Part shown: positions 8,839-17,846 of the stretch, piece by piece
Layout of the letters: every line of letters begins with the position of its first letter
Numbering within the stretch: the first letter of the stretch is position 1
Assembly (NCBI RefSeq): GCF_038002225.1
Contig: NZ_JBBOCA010000001.1
Location: 434,001-498,000, forward strand
Length of the DNA: 64,000 nt
Direction of reading: 5' to 3'
Origin: Paenibacillus sp. FSL R7-0204
GTDB lineage: Bacteria > Bacillota > Bacilli > Paenibacillales > Paenibacillaceae
Program-made: the position numbers and the translations under genes
Notes under the pieces: generated by a model
The model's input: the letters and a program-made list of their open reading frames with translations, nothing else
What the model was told of the DNA's origin: nothing
The model's database searches: none

Positions 8839-10575
8839 TCACAGCTCCTTTTGAACGGGTAGTCTGATTTCCACAACCGCGCCTGCATCTGGAGCATTGT
8901 GGAAGGTAAGCCGTGCCCGGTTGTTGTAGAACATCAGCATGCGTCTGTATACGTTCCATATTCCCAGATGGCGGTCTGTCGGCTTGCGCTCATACACGCC
9001 ATGATTGAGCATGTCGAGCTGAGCCTCGGAGAAGCCCGGCCCGGAATCGCGGATCTGAATGGCAATGCAGGAGTTGCCGCTCTCCCCAGCTTCTTCACTG
9101 ACGGTTATGCCAACGTTGAAGGGCTTCGAATTGTTGATGAAGCCATGCTTGATGGCATTCTCGACGAAGGGCTGGATCAGCAGCGGCGGAATCAGTGTAG
9201 ACTCAAGCTCCTGCGGAAGCTGCACCTCATAAGACAGCTTATTCGGATACATGACCATCTGAATCTCGATATAATTCTGAATATGGCCCAGCTCGCCGCG
9301 CAGCGGAATCCAGGCGTCATTGGTATTCATAATGAAGCGGAAGTGGGAGACCAGATGTCCGATCATCTTTTTGATCAGCGCATATTGCTTCAGCTCTACC
9401 AGATGAAAGACGATATTCAGGGAATTCATGAAAAAATGAGGATTGATCTGCGCCTGAAGATGCTTCAGCTCGGCCTGCTGCACCTTCATCTGCTCCTCAT
9501 ACACATCAATCTTGAGATTGCCGATCTGCTCGGCCATCTGGTTGAATTGCATTGTAATGATCTGGAATTCCCTGCTGTTGCCGTCCTTCAGCCGGTATTC
9601 CAGCTGTCCCTTACCAAGGATACGCATCCCGCTGGTCAATTGCTGGATAGGCTTGAACACCAGTCTGCTGAGCAGAGCCAGCAGGATAACCATCACGAGG
9701 ATAATGGCAAAGGGAATGACCTTGATGATCCGCTGGAAGATCGGCAGCTCGTCCAGAATCGATTTCTCGTCAAGCAGGAAGAAGACATTCAGATTGGAAT
9801 ACTGCGAAGGCTTGTCAATCAGCAGATAAGAATTGCCGTTGCTCAGCCGGATCGCTGCATCCACCGGACGGTCAGGGCGGCCCAGCTGGGTGCGGATGAG
9901 CGCAAGATCTTCACTGGCGAACTGGCCCCAGAGCAATTTACCGTCATTGTCGATCATGCCCACCTGCCCGCTGCCTCCGGTAGACTCCAGCTGGGTCAGC
10001 GGCTGGGCCAGGGAATCGATACTGACCAGTACCCCCATGAGAAGCCGTCCGCTCTTGTCCGGCAGCACCTTGAATAGCACCGGCTCGTCGCCGAGGGTCA
10101 CAGTCTCCCACTTCAGGGAACCCTGGAGATTAGGCGACTTCAGGCGCGAGGACAGCCCGGAGGCAATGACCTCCTTCTCCTGGTAATATTCTCTCTGGCT
10201 GCTGAGGAATAACTCGTCCCGGTCCTGATGGTAGACGAAGACACTGCGGATAATAGTGTAGTAGCTGACATCGCTGTACCACTGGTCCATCAGCTTACGG
10301 ATGGACAGATAATAATTGACGCTGTCGGGACCGCTATCCGAATAGAGCTCCAGCAGCATATTTTCATTGGCGGTACGCAGCAGATAATGGCTGGTCTGCT
10401 CCAGCAGCTCATCGAGAGTACCTAAGTGAAGGGTCAACGTGTCCGAAGCAGACTTCGCAACCTTCTCCCGGACAATGTTGGTGGAATAGAGATTGGTGTA
10501 GGAGAGAAAGAGGAACAGCGGCGTGACCAGCAGCAGGACAAGGGCACTCACTTTGAATCGCAATGATAGTTTCAC
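8839..10575 (-). CDS. YesM-type sensor histidine kinase
   Basis: 578-residue membrane kinase: an N-terminal helix, an extracytoplasmic dCache-like sensor region (about 35-290), a second helix (FAIILVMVILLALLSRLVF), HAMP, then a His_kinase domain with phospho-acceptor His in INPHFFMNSLNIVFHL, followed by HATPase_c (NAIKHGF, DSGPGFS). It presumably senses an extracellular sugar or the loaded binding protein and phosphorylates the neighbouring YesN-like regulator. The GTG start at 10575 is preceded by AAGGGGG 7 bases upstream. The in-frame ATG at 10602 lies upstream of that site and was not used. Confidence 0.92.
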   Translation of the reverse strand: MKLSLRFKVSALVLLLVTPLFLFLSYTNLYSTNIVREKVAKSASDTLTLHLGTLDELLEQTSHYLLRTANENMLLELYSDSGPDSVNYYLSIRKLMDQWYSDVSYYTIIRSVFVYHQDRDELFLSSQREYYQEKEVIASGLSSRLKSPNLQGSLKWETVTLGDEPVLFKVLPDKSGRLLMGVLVSIDSLAQPLTQLESTGGSGQVGMIDNDGKLLWGQFASEDLALIRTQLGRPDRPVDAAIRLSNGNSYLLIDKPSQYSNLNVFFLLDEKSILDELPIFQRIIKVIPFAIILVMVILLALLSRLVFKPIQQLTSGMRILGKGQLEYRLKDGNSREFQIITMQFNQMAEQIGNLKIDVYEEQMKVQQAELKHLQAQINPHFFMNSLNIVFHLVELKQYALIKKMIGHLVSHFRFIMNTNDAWIPLRGELGHIQNYIEIQMVMYPNKLSYEVQLPQELESTLIPPLLIQPFVENAIKHGFINNSKPFNVGITVSEEAGESGNSCIAIQIRDSGPGFSEAQLDMLNHGVYERKPTDRHLGIWNVYRRMLMFYNNRARLTFHNAPDAGAVVEIRLPVQKEL

Positions 10576-10622
10576 AGTCTTCCCCCTTATCCTTAGGTAC
10601 ATTTACACGCTGAGCGGCAGGA

Positions 10623-10653
10623 AAGGGGAAGGACGGCAGCCGTCCTTCCCCTT
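10623..10653. repeat. Perfect 14-bp-arm hairpin with GGACGG core
   Basis: AAGGGGAAGGACGG, loop CAG, then CCGTCCTTCCCCTT. It lies between the LplA-like gene and the kinase gene. It may terminate or stabilise mRNA of the upstream transporter operon; no clear T run follows on the minus strand. Its GGACGG/CCGTCC core recurs in the hairpins at 10720-10742 and 32398-32431. Confidence 0.65.
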
Positions 10654-10719
10654 AGCTTAAAATATAAGAATTTGTATGTTCCACACGACAACTTATCCTT
10701 ATATTTCTCGCTGAAACGG

Positions 10720-10742
10720 GTGCCGTCCTTAAAAGGACGGCA
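10720..10742. repeat. GTGCCGTCCTT hairpin, copy 1
   Basis: TGCCGTCCTT, loop AA, AAGGACGGCA: a perfect short hairpin 22 bases after the LplA-like stop. It shares GTGCCGTCCTTA with the hairpin at 32398-32431, and its arms could also pair with the hairpin at 10623-10653. It may mark the end of the transporter transcript, but no T run follows on the minus strand. Confidence 0.6.
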
Positions 10743-10763
10743 TAGTCGTTTCCACTTGTTTGT

Positions 10764-12359
10764 TTAGGATTGTTTGGCCTTCCAGGCATCGTATTGCTTC
10801 TGAACCTCGGCGCGGATCTCTTCAATGCCGTTAGCCTTCAGCTTATTATTGTATTCCGTCAGCACCTTGTCTACTCCCAGGCTGCCCGTTTCCAGCAGCG
10901 GGCGGAATTCCTTGATAATATTGCTGACCACAGAGACCTGTGTTTTGACAGCGTCGGTATTGAAGTTGAAGCCGAAGGACTTCACCTTATGGGCACTCTC
11001 GTTATAAGCCTTGAACTTCTCCCACTTGTCTGCACTTTCACCTTCCCACAGATAGGTGATGGTCTGGTTGCCGAACATCCATTCAATTCCCGGTGCCCAG
11101 CCGGTATCGGCACGGGTAGCAATGCCGTCAGGCAGCTTGATGAAGTTGTCCTTGCCTTCTACCTTGACATACTGCCGTCCCTCTACGCCGAAGTCAATCA
11201 GATTGACCAGAACCGGGTCGGTATGCAGCAGGTTCAGCAGCATCATCGTCCGCTCGGGATCAATCGAGGTGCGTCCGATGGCCATCATGGAGTTGCTGAC
11301 ACTGGCTGTGCTGATCTCGGGTTCATTCCCCTTCAGCTTCACCAGCTCAATGCCGGTGGCGATGGAATCTTCCTTGTCCGAGTCCGGTTTGTCTGAACCG
11401 AATTTCATCCAGGTCTTGCCGGCCTTGAAAGCGTCTTCAGTACTGGTCTTGGTCGTTGCCGCATCTTTATTGATATAGCCTTTGCTGAACCAGTCGCCGT
11501 AGAGCTTCATCCGGTAGATCGCGGTGTCGGACTCCATGGAGCTGATCACCATCTTATCGGTCTTGGTATCCAGGACGATTCCGGCAGGAGCACCTGCCAC
11601 CAGCTCATAGCGGAAGTTCTCCTTCATGCTCTCTTTGGTCTTGTCGAAGTAGCCCAGGGTATCCGAGCCGCTGCCGGAGAGCCAGATCGGCGCGATGGCC
11701 GGTTCCTTCTCCTTGATCGTCTGCAGCCATGGCTCCAGATCCTCCAGCGTCTCAATTGAGTTCACATCGAATCCGTATTTATCCACCAGATCCTTGCGGA
11801 ACATAATGGTATGGCTCTCGCCGATTTCCTTATTGGTAGGAATCGCATAGATTTTGCCGTCAACGGTTCCGCCGTCAAGGAAGCGGGGATCAAGGGTGTC
11901 TTTGATGCCTTGTCCATATTTGGCTAACAGATCATCCAGCGGGAGAAATGCGCCTTTGGCTACGTTATTGGCGAAATCCGCCCAGTTGGGGGCGAAGGTC
12001 AGATCGACCTGTTCACCGGATTGATAGGCCAGTGCCATCTTCTCGGCCCAGGAGGACCAAGGGAGTCCCTGGAAGTCAATCTCGGCGTTGATTTTTTCTT
12101 TGAGATACTTGTTGATCTCGTCTACAACCGCCTTGGTATCATTTTGCGGGAAATTCCCGACCGTGTAAACTTTCAGCTTGCGGAACGTTGAGGTATCAGG
12201 ATTCGTGCTGCCTTCCGTGCCTGCTGTTGTAGCTGCTGCTGTCGATTCTGCCTTGGACGGGGCGGATGCACCTGAATTGCCCCCGCCGCATCCGGTAATG
12301 CCCAGTATCACGGCGGTTAGGGCAGCAAGCACCGCGCCCGAGCTTCTGGTTGTTCTCAT
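10764..12359 (-). CDS. LplA/YtcQ-type extracellular sugar-binding lipoprotein
   Basis: 531-residue solute-binding lipoprotein of a CUT1 ABC importer. The signal peptide ends in the lipobox ILGITGC (Cys 24), followed by a Ser/Thr-rich tether and the binding domain (LKVYTVGNFPQNDTKAVVDE; then FDFQ- and AIPTNKE-type motifs of the LplA group). ATG 12359 is chosen because GAGGAGG precedes it by 9 bases; the in-frame ATG at 12377 overlaps that site. Together with the two permeases upstream it forms the order permease-permease-binding protein. No ATPase gene is present, as usual for systems that share MsmX. Beside arabinose genes an arabinose-containing oligosaccharide is a plausible ligand, by inference only. 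Confidence 0.92.
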   Translation of the reverse strand: MRTTRSSGAVLAALTAVILGITGCGGGNSGASAPSKAESTAAATTAGTEGSTNPDTSTFRKLKVYTVGNFPQNDTKAVVDEINKYLKEKINAEIDFQGLPWSSWAEKMALAYQSGEQVDLTFAPNWADFANNVAKGAFLPLDDLLAKYGQGIKDTLDPRFLDGGTVDGKIYAIPTNKEIGESHTIMFRKDLVDKYGFDVNSIETLEDLEPWLQTIKEKEPAIAPIWLSGSGSDTLGYFDKTKESMKENFRYELVAGAPAGIVLDTKTDKMVISSMESDTAIYRMKLYGDWFSKGYINKDAATTKTSTEDAFKAGKTWMKFGSDKPDSDKEDSIATGIELVKLKGNEPEISTASVSNSMMAIGRTSIDPERTMMLLNLLHTDPVLVNLIDFGVEGRQYVKVEGKDNFIKLPDGIATRADTGWAPGIEWMFGNQTITYLWEGESADKWEKFKAYNESAHKVKSFGFNFNTDAVKTQVSVVSNIIKEFRPLLETGSLGVDKVLTEYNNKLKANGIEEIRAEVQKQYDAWKAKQS

Positions 12360-12428
12360 GATTATGAACCTCCTCAATGATAATTAGATCATATATTCTA
12401 ACCGGCATTTACGCCAGAGCTAGACCAA

Positions 12429-13343
12429 TTAACCTTTGATAGCCCCAATCGTGAGGCCCTTGGTGAAGTACTTCTGGAAGAACGGATAGATGAACAGAAT
12501 CGGACCAATCGACAGCACGACCATGGCCATCCGCAGACTTTCGGTCGGAACGGATTCCTGTACCATCAGGGCGACACCGGTGCCGGCAAGCTGGGTTTTG
12601 AAGAACTCGGCCTGGCGGATCATCTGAATCATGACGTACTGCAGCGAGAACTTGTTGGTGTCATTAATGAATAACATGGAGTTGAACCAGTCATTCCAGT
12701 ACATCAGCGTAGTGAACAGTCCGATGGTCGCCAGCACAGGCAGGGAGATCGGCAGCACCAGCTGGAAGAAGATCCGCCACTCCGAGGCCCCATCGAGCTT
12801 GCCGGATTCAATCATCTCCTCCGGGATCGTCTGCTGGAAGAAGGTACGGGTGATGAAGATATAGAAGGCATTGGACAAGCCGGGCAGAATCAGCGCAACC
12901 AGCGAGTCCTTCAGATCGAGATAGTTCACGTACAGCAGGTAGAAGGGGACAAGCCCTCCCGAGAACAGCATGGTGATCAGCAGGTAGAAGTTGAATGTCT
13001 TTTTAAAAGGGAAATCCTTCCGGTATAGCGGATACGCATACAGCGCAATCAGCAGCACGGCCAGCACAGTCCCGATAAGGGTAACGGTCAGGCTGACGCC
13101 ATACGCCTTAACCAGGGTCTCCGAATGCTTGAACAGATATTGGTACGCGGATGCGTCGATATGATCGGGCCAGAACTTGTAACCCTGCAGCGTCAAGGCC
13201 TTCTCGTTGGTTAAGGAGATAGCGACAATGAGCAGGATCGGCAGGATACACGCCAGGCTGAAGGCGATGAAGAACACATTCAGAATAATCTGGGCGGTAG
13301 TGGAGCCTTTGGTATAAGGGTTGCTTCGGGATGCAGTAGTCAT
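12429..13343 (-). CDS. ABC sugar permease, LplC/YtcP type
   Basis: 304-residue inner-membrane permease with about six transmembrane helices and the EAA loop (IESGKLDGASEWRIFFQLVLP), which contacts the ATPase. The end KYFTKGLTIGAIKG is typical of YtcP/LplC partners. CGGAGGA precedes the ATG by 7 bases. It starts 16 bases after the upstream permease stop and is cotranscribed with it and with the binding-protein gene. Confidence 0.93.
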   Translation of the reverse strand: MTTASRSNPYTKGSTTAQIILNVFFIAFSLACILPILLIVAISLTNEKALTLQGYKFWPDHIDASAYQYLFKHSETLVKAYGVSLTVTLIGTVLAVLLIALYAYPLYRKDFPFKKTFNFYLLITMLFSGGLVPFYLLYVNYLDLKDSLVALILPGLSNAFYIFITRTFFQQTIPEEMIESGKLDGASEWRIFFQLVLPISLPVLATIGLFTTLMYWNDWFNSMLFINDTNKFSLQYVMIQMIRQAEFFKTQLAGTGVALMVQESVPTESLRMAMVVLSIGPILFIYPFFQKYFTKGLTIGAIKG

Positions 13344-13359
13344 TAAGAATCCTCCGTTT

Positions 13360-14337
13360 CTAGAAAAGAGCCGTATCGCGGTTCAGCTTACGGGCCAGAG
13401 CGTTCGCGCCGATGACCAGGAAGAAGCCGACAACAGATTGATAGAAATTCGCCGCAGAGGACATCCCCAGGTCATTGAGCTGGATCAGGCCCCGGTAGAC
13501 ATAGGTGTCGATGACGTCTGTAGTCGAGCGCAGCGCACCGGAGTCTAGGGTCACATGGTAGAACAGCCCGAAGTCAGAGCGGAAGATACCGCCCATGTTA
13601 AGAATCGTGAGAATCACCATGATCGGCGTAAGCAGCGGCAGGGTGATTTTGGTGATCTGCTGCCATTTACTGGCCCCGTCCATCACCGCAGCCTCATACA
13701 GCTCCTCGCTGATCCCGGTAATAGCCGCCAGGTAGATGACACTGCCGATCCCGATGGAGTGCCACATTTTGGTGATCCACAGAATGTAAGGCCATGCGTT
13801 AGGATGCATATAAGCGTTCACCGAGGAGTAGCCGAACATCGGCAGAATATGCTTGACCAGGAAGCCATACTCCGGGTGCAGGAAGGCATAGACGATGAAG
13901 CTGACCACGACCATGGACAGGAAGTTCGGCATAATCATCACGGTCTGGAAGAACTTCGAAGCCAGCTTGTTACGCACCTCATTGATCGCAATCGCCAGTG
14001 AGACGGAGAGAATGAGGCCTGAGATGATGAAGACCACATTGTACCCCACGGTGTTGATCGTCACCCGCAGGGCGTCAGAGGTAGCGAAGAGGAACCGGAA
14101 GTTATCCAGCCCGGCCCAGGGACTGCCCATAATGCCGTCAATGTAGTTGATGTTCTTGAAGGCAATGAATAATCCGAACATCGGAATATAGCAGTTGATG
14201 AAAAAGATAATCGACGTGGGCAGCAGCATCAGCAGCAGCACCCGGTATCGCACGATATTGTGCAGCAGACGGCCGAAACGGCCCTGGGACGGTGTCGCTA
14301 GCTTGGTGTTCAAAGCTTGTGGTGCGGGATTTGCCAT
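13360..14337 (-). CDS. ABC sugar permease, LplB type
   Basis: 325-residue inner-membrane permease, first gene of the transporter operon, with six transmembrane helices (from YRVLLLMLLPTSIIFFINCY) and an EAA loop (EAAVMDGASKWQQITKITLP). ATG 14337 has GAGGT 8-9 bases upstream; the frame also opens at a GTG (14352) that overlaps this site. It pairs with the LplC-type permease to form the heterodimeric channel. Confidence 0.93.
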   Translation of the reverse strand: MANPAPQALNTKLATPSQGRFGRLLHNIVRYRVLLLMLLPTSIIFFINCYIPMFGLFIAFKNINYIDGIMGSPWAGLDNFRFLFATSDALRVTINTVGYNVVFIISGLILSVSLAIAINEVRNKLASKFFQTVMIMPNFLSMVVVSFIVYAFLHPEYGFLVKHILPMFGYSSVNAYMHPNAWPYILWITKMWHSIGIGSVIYLAAITGISEELYEAAVMDGASKWQQITKITLPLLTPIMVILTILNMGGIFRSDFGLFYHVTLDSGALRSTTDVIDTYVYRGLIQLNDLGMSSAANFYQSVVGFFLVIGANALARKLNRDTALF

Positions 14338-14374
14338 AAGTTCTAACCTCACTCTACTTGTTCTGGATGAATTT

Positions 14375-14380
14375 ATTATA
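14375..14380 (-). promoter_or_regulatory. Probable -10 of the transporter operon
   Basis: TATAAT on the minus strand 38 bases before the LplB-type start codon. I see no good -35 at the proper distance, which suits a promoter that depends on the AraC-type YesN regulator. Confidence 0.45.
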
Positions 14381-14486
14381 GTAGAGCGGATGAACGGAAT
14401 TCTTTCTTACAAATGACTCTGTTTATTCAAAAATGACCTCATTGTGCAAAACTCCTGCTAAGCATTGAGACTTTTTTCACAGATGA

Positions 14487-14516
14487 TTGCTCACATTGCA
14501 AGTAATATGTTAGAAT
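14487..14516 (+). promoter_or_regulatory. Candidate promoter for the glycine riboswitch transcript
   Basis: TTGCTC (14487-14492), an 18-base spacer and TAGAAT (14511-14516). It is moderate in quality but placed about 80 bases before the aptamer. Confidence 0.45.
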
Positions 14517-14596
14517 ATCGGAATGCATTAACGCATCACCAATTTAATACAGTACAAGAGCTATGATTGCTATGGATCACACTATAGCAGGAGCAG

Positions 14597-14662
14597 CTTC
14601 TGGAGAGACTGCGGGGAACCGCAGCGCCGAAGGGTTCACAATCTCAGGCAAAAGGACAGAAG
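14597..14662 (+). ncRNA. Glycine riboswitch, single aptamer
   Basis: The conserved core of a glycine aptamer is present in order: GGAGAGACTGC, a P2 hairpin CTGCGG-GGAA-CCGCAG, GCGCCGAAGGG, then CTCAGGCAAAAGGACAG. CTTCTG (14597-14602) pairs with CAGAAG (14657-14662) as P1. There is one full aptamer. A small hairpin just 5' (TGCTAT...ATAGCA, about 14568-14590) could be the remnant 'ghost' aptamer known from singlet glycine riboswitches. Downstream lie a terminator and a CycA-like glycine/alanine permease. Confidence 0.93.
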
Positions 14663-14738
14663 AGTACCGAATTGTATTTTGCCGTGCGGATTAGCCTCAG
14701 CCCCGGCAGAAGCTTATTTGGAACTTCTTATGAACCGG

Positions 14739-14768
14739 GAGATTGGATGACATCCAGTCTCTTTTTTT
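14739..14768 (+). terminator. Riboswitch expression-platform terminator
   Basis: GAGATTGGAT (14739-14748), loop GAC, ATCCAGTCTC (14752-14761), then seven T. It sits between the glycine aptamer and the permease start codon, so it is the likely switch point. Whether glycine favours or prevents it cannot be decided by eye. Confidence 0.88.
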
Positions 14769-14808
14769 GCGTATTTTCAGCGTTGTATACATTAAGGGGG
14801 AAACAGGA

Positions 14809-16185
14809 ATGGCACAGACAGAATTAAAGCGGGAGCTGGCGAACCGGCATGTACAGCTTATCGCTATCGGAGGTACGATTGGCACAGGGTTATTCCTGGG
14901 ATCGGGCAAAGCCATTCAACAGGCCGGGCCCTCCATCATGCTCACGTATCTGATCGTGGGAATCGCTGTGTTTTTTGTGATGCGGGCGCTGGGAGAGCTG
15001 CTGCTCTCGAAGGCGGGGTATCAATCTTTTACAGACATTGCTGAGGATTACTTGGGGCCGCGCGCGGCCTTCATTACAGGCTGGACCTACTGGTTCTGCT
15101 GGATTATGACGGCGATGGCCGATGTGATTGCGGTGGGCGTCTATGTGCAGTACTGGTTCGATATTCCGCAGTGGGTACCGGCCGTGATCTGCCTGATCAT
15201 TCTGCTCGGACTCAATCTGCTCACGGTCAAAAGCTTCGGCGAACTCGAATTCTGGTTTGCTCTGATCAAGGTGGTTACGATTCTGGCTCTGATCGGCCTG
15301 GGCATAGTCCTGCTGGTAATCGGGTTCAAGACGGATGCAGGCTCAGTGTCGGTCCGCAATCTCTGGGAGCACGGGGGCGTGTTCCCGAACGGGGTAAAGG
15401 GCTTCCTGTTCTCCTTCCAGATGGTGGTATTCGCTTATGTAGGCGTGGAGCTGGTGGGGGTATCGGCAGCGGAGACGGCGAATCCGGAGAAAAACATCCC
15501 ATCCGCGATCAACAAAATTCCGCTGCGGATTCTGTTTTTCTATGTAGGCGCGCTCTTCGTACTGCTGTGCATTAACCCCTGGACCCAGCTTAGTGCGGCT
15601 GAAAGTCCGTTCGTGCGCACCTTCAGTCTGGTCGGGATTCCGATTGCTGCGGGGATTATCAATTTCGTGGTCTTAACCTCGGCGGCCTCCGCCTGCAACA
15701 GCGGGATGTTCTCGACCAGCCGGATTCTTTACAATCTGAGCAGACGGAATCAGGCCTCTCCTCAGCTTGGGAAGCTGAACCGGAATCATGTACCTGCGAA
15801 TTCCTTGTTCCTCTCCACGCTGGTGATCTCTGCCGGGGCGCTGCTCAGCAAGCTCATTCCGGGTCAGGCCTTCGGCATCGTGACTACGATCAGTGCCATT
15901 TGCTTCATCTGGGTCTGGGGCGTTGTGCTGGTCTGCCATATCAAGTATAAAAGGAACCGCCCGGACTTACATTCCGCTTCCAAATTTAAAGCGCCGTTCA
16001 CCCCGCTAATTAACTATGCCGTCCTGACGCTGTTCGCCGCCATTCTAGTGATCATGCTCTTTGCTGCCGAGACCCGTCCGGCGCTGCTGTTCACCCCGCT
16101 CTGGTTCATCCTGCTGTTCGTTCTGTATTCCATTAGAAGCCGTAAGGAGAAAAGTGATCAGGAAATCAGTATAATTAATACATAA
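14809..16185 (+). CDS. CycA-like D-serine/D-alanine/glycine permease
   Basis: 458-residue proton-coupled amino-acid permease of the APC superfamily (AAT family) with about 12 transmembrane helices. Similarity to E. coli CycA runs along the whole length, for example HVQLIAIGGTIGTGLFLGSG, FFVMRALGELLLS, GWTYWFCWIMTAMADV and NFVVLTSAASACNSGMFSTS. The upstream glycine riboswitch independently argues for glycine as a substrate. ATG 14809 has AGGGGG 8 bases upstream; the upstream in-frame ATG at 14743 lies inside the terminator hairpin and is not a start. A WYL regulator follows after 34 bases without a visible terminator. Confidence 0.93.
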   Translation: MAQTELKRELANRHVQLIAIGGTIGTGLFLGSGKAIQQAGPSIMLTYLIVGIAVFFVMRALGELLLSKAGYQSFTDIAEDYLGPRAAFITGWTYWFCWIMTAMADVIAVGVYVQYWFDIPQWVPAVICLIILLGLNLLTVKSFGELEFWFALIKVVTILALIGLGIVLLVIGFKTDAGSVSVRNLWEHGGVFPNGVKGFLFSFQMVVFAYVGVELVGVSAAETANPEKNIPSAINKIPLRILFFYVGALFVLLCINPWTQLSAAESPFVRTFSLVGIPIAAGIINFVVLTSAASACNSGMFSTSRILYNLSRRNQASPQLGKLNRNHVPANSLFLSTLVISAGALLSKLIPGQAFGIVTTISAICFIWVWGVVLVCHIKYKRNRPDLHSASKFKAPFTPLINYAVLTLFAAILVIMLFAAETRPALLFTPLWFILLFVLYSIRSRKEKSDQEISIINT

Positions 16186-16219
16186 ACTGATTTCAGGATG
16201 AAGAGGGTGCAGCCGCCGC

Positions 16220-17167
16220 ATGAACAAGACAGACCGCATGTTAGCCATCGTACTGGAGCTGCAGCGCAAAGGGGTCGTACGGGCAGAGGATCTGGCGTCC
16301 GTCTTCGAGACTAGCGTAAGAACCATCTACCGCGATATCCAGGCGCTTAGTGAAGCCGGAGTGCCGGTGGTAGGAGCTACGGGTCAGGGATATTCACTGG
16401 TAAAAGGGTATTTCCTGCCCCCGGTCAGCTTCACCGCCGAGGAGGCAGTGACCCTGCTGATCGGGACGGATTTCGTGGAGCAGCGGTTCGATACGGAGTA
16501 TGGTAACCGGGCCTCTGCAGCAGGCAGGAAGATTGAAGCGATTCTGCCGGGTGATATCAAGGAGAATGCCGCCCGGCTCCGCCAGAGCATCCTGCTGCTG
16601 AGTACCAGTAAAGATAAGCTGCAAGGACAGGAGAAGGAGTACATGGAGCAGATCCGCCGCGCGATTCTGGAGCAGCGGAAGATCGGCTTTGGGTATACAA
16701 AGGGCAGACAGGAAGCTGACGGAAGTCACCGCAGTGTCCGAACCGCCTCGCCGTATGGACTTGTCTTGAACAGAGGCGCATGGACCCTGGTCGCCTGGTG
16801 CGGACTGCGGCAAGAAATCCGTCATTTCCGGTTATCCAGAATGAGCGGGCTTACCATTCTGGATGACCGGTTCGAAGTGCCTGCGGATTTCGATCTGCAC
16901 GAGTACCAGCCGGAGGATGACCGCCATGTGCGCGTGTGCATTTTGGTGCATCCCGAGATAGCTGACAAGGCTGCTGAATCGAATAACTTTTATCTGGAGG
17001 CAATGGAGGACCAGGCAGACGGCAGGCTTATGACCTTCCGCGTGCGCCAGCCCGAGGACCTGCTGCAATGGGTACTTGGCTGGGGAGCGGGGGCGGTTGT
17101 CCAGGAGCCGGAAGCCTTGCGGAAGCTTGTACGGGCGGAAGCGGCGAGAATGCTGGAACGCTACTGA
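16220..17167 (+). CDS. YafY-type transcriptional regulator (HTH + WYL domain)
   Basis: 315 residues: an N-terminal DeoR-like winged helix (LASVFETSVRTIYRDIQALS, about 20-50), a linker, a WYL ligand-sensing domain (ASPYGLVLNRGAWTLVAWC, then RHFRLSRMSGL, about 165-215) and a C-terminal WCX region ending LRKLVRAEAARML. WYL domains bind small ligands or nucleic acid and tune the HTH. The next gene encodes a DinB-like protein, a pairing often seen for this regulator type, so it may control that gene. Confidence 0.88.
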   Translation: MNKTDRMLAIVLELQRKGVVRAEDLASVFETSVRTIYRDIQALSEAGVPVVGATGQGYSLVKGYFLPPVSFTAEEAVTLLIGTDFVEQRFDTEYGNRASAAGRKIEAILPGDIKENAARLRQSILLLSTSKDKLQGQEKEYMEQIRRAILEQRKIGFGYTKGRQEADGSHRSVRTASPYGLVLNRGAWTLVAWCGLRQEIRHFRLSRMSGLTILDDRFEVPADFDLHEYQPEDDRHVRVCILVHPEIADKAAESNNFYLEAMEDQADGRLMTFRVRQPEDLLQWVLGWGAGAVVQEPEALRKLVRAEAARMLERY

Positions 17168-17236
17168 CATAACGTTGTCAGGAGAGGTTGTGTATATTCA
17201 GGTCAGACCGAAGAATAAAGGAGCTGCCTGAATATT

Positions 17237-17788
17237 ATGAATATGAACCCTGCAGAAGCCTTACAGCAATTTGAAAAGACTGCGAATCACTATCTTAAGG
17301 AATTAGATACCTTCAGTATGGAGCAGCTGCTGCGGCAGCCGGCTGAGGGAGAGTGGTCTCCCGGGCAGATGGTTCAGCATTTGATACAATCGGCGCTGTA
17401 CATGCAGCTCCGTAATATCGATCTGTGTCTGGCCGGGAACGGGGGAGCGGCGGGGAAGGAAGCAGAGATGACTCCGGATGGTAAAGCGGTTTTTGCCGGG
17501 GGCAGCTTCCCGCCTGTACGCGTTCATGTTCCGCCGTCACCGCAGTACACGCCAGTGCAGCCGGAGAGCAAGGAGCAGCTGATCCAAGGCCTGAACACAG
17601 TGATCGAGCGGATGCGGGAGACCCTGCCGAAGCTTGCGCAGGCACCTGAGCACAGCACTGTCCCTCATCCCCGCTTCGGCCCTTTGAATGCAACCGAATG
17701 GTATCTGCTGATCGAGATGCACTACCGCCACCACTTGCTGCAGCTGGACAGACTGAAGAATGCAATAGGATCAAGCATGGCGCAATAG
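17237..17788 (+). CDS. DinB-superfamily protein
   Basis: 183 residues with the DinB four-helix-bundle pattern: an N-terminal helix with WSPGQMVQHLIQS (metal-ligand His about 49) and a C-terminal helix EMHYRHHLLQLDRL with clustered His. Members are bacillithiol-dependent or metal-dependent small-molecule transferases, or damage-induced proteins of unknown activity; I cannot assign a substrate. AAGGAG lies 13 bases before the chosen ATG, slightly far. It follows the WYL regulator gene and precedes a good terminator. Confidence 0.8.
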   Translation: MNMNPAEALQQFEKTANHYLKELDTFSMEQLLRQPAEGEWSPGQMVQHLIQSALYMQLRNIDLCLAGNGGAAGKEAEMTPDGKAVFAGGSFPPVRVHVPPSPQYTPVQPESKEQLIQGLNTVIERMRETLPKLAQAPEHSTVPHPRFGPLNATEWYLLIEMHYRHHLLQLDRLKNAIGSSMAQ

Positions 17789-17801
17789 ATGAACCGCTAA
17801 T

Positions 17802-17846
17802 AAGCCGAAGCCTGTCAGCAATAGACTGACGGGTTCCGGCTTTTTT
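17802..17846 (+). terminator. Intrinsic terminator after the DinB gene
   Basis: AAGCCG...CCTGTCAG pairs with CTGACGGGTTCCGGCTT across a short loop, with TTTTTT following. Confidence 0.88.

Noticed and set aside
8899..10077. 392-codon plus-strand frame inside the YesM-type kinase
   Set aside because: Antisense shadow; Leu/His/Gln-rich composition without domain pattern.
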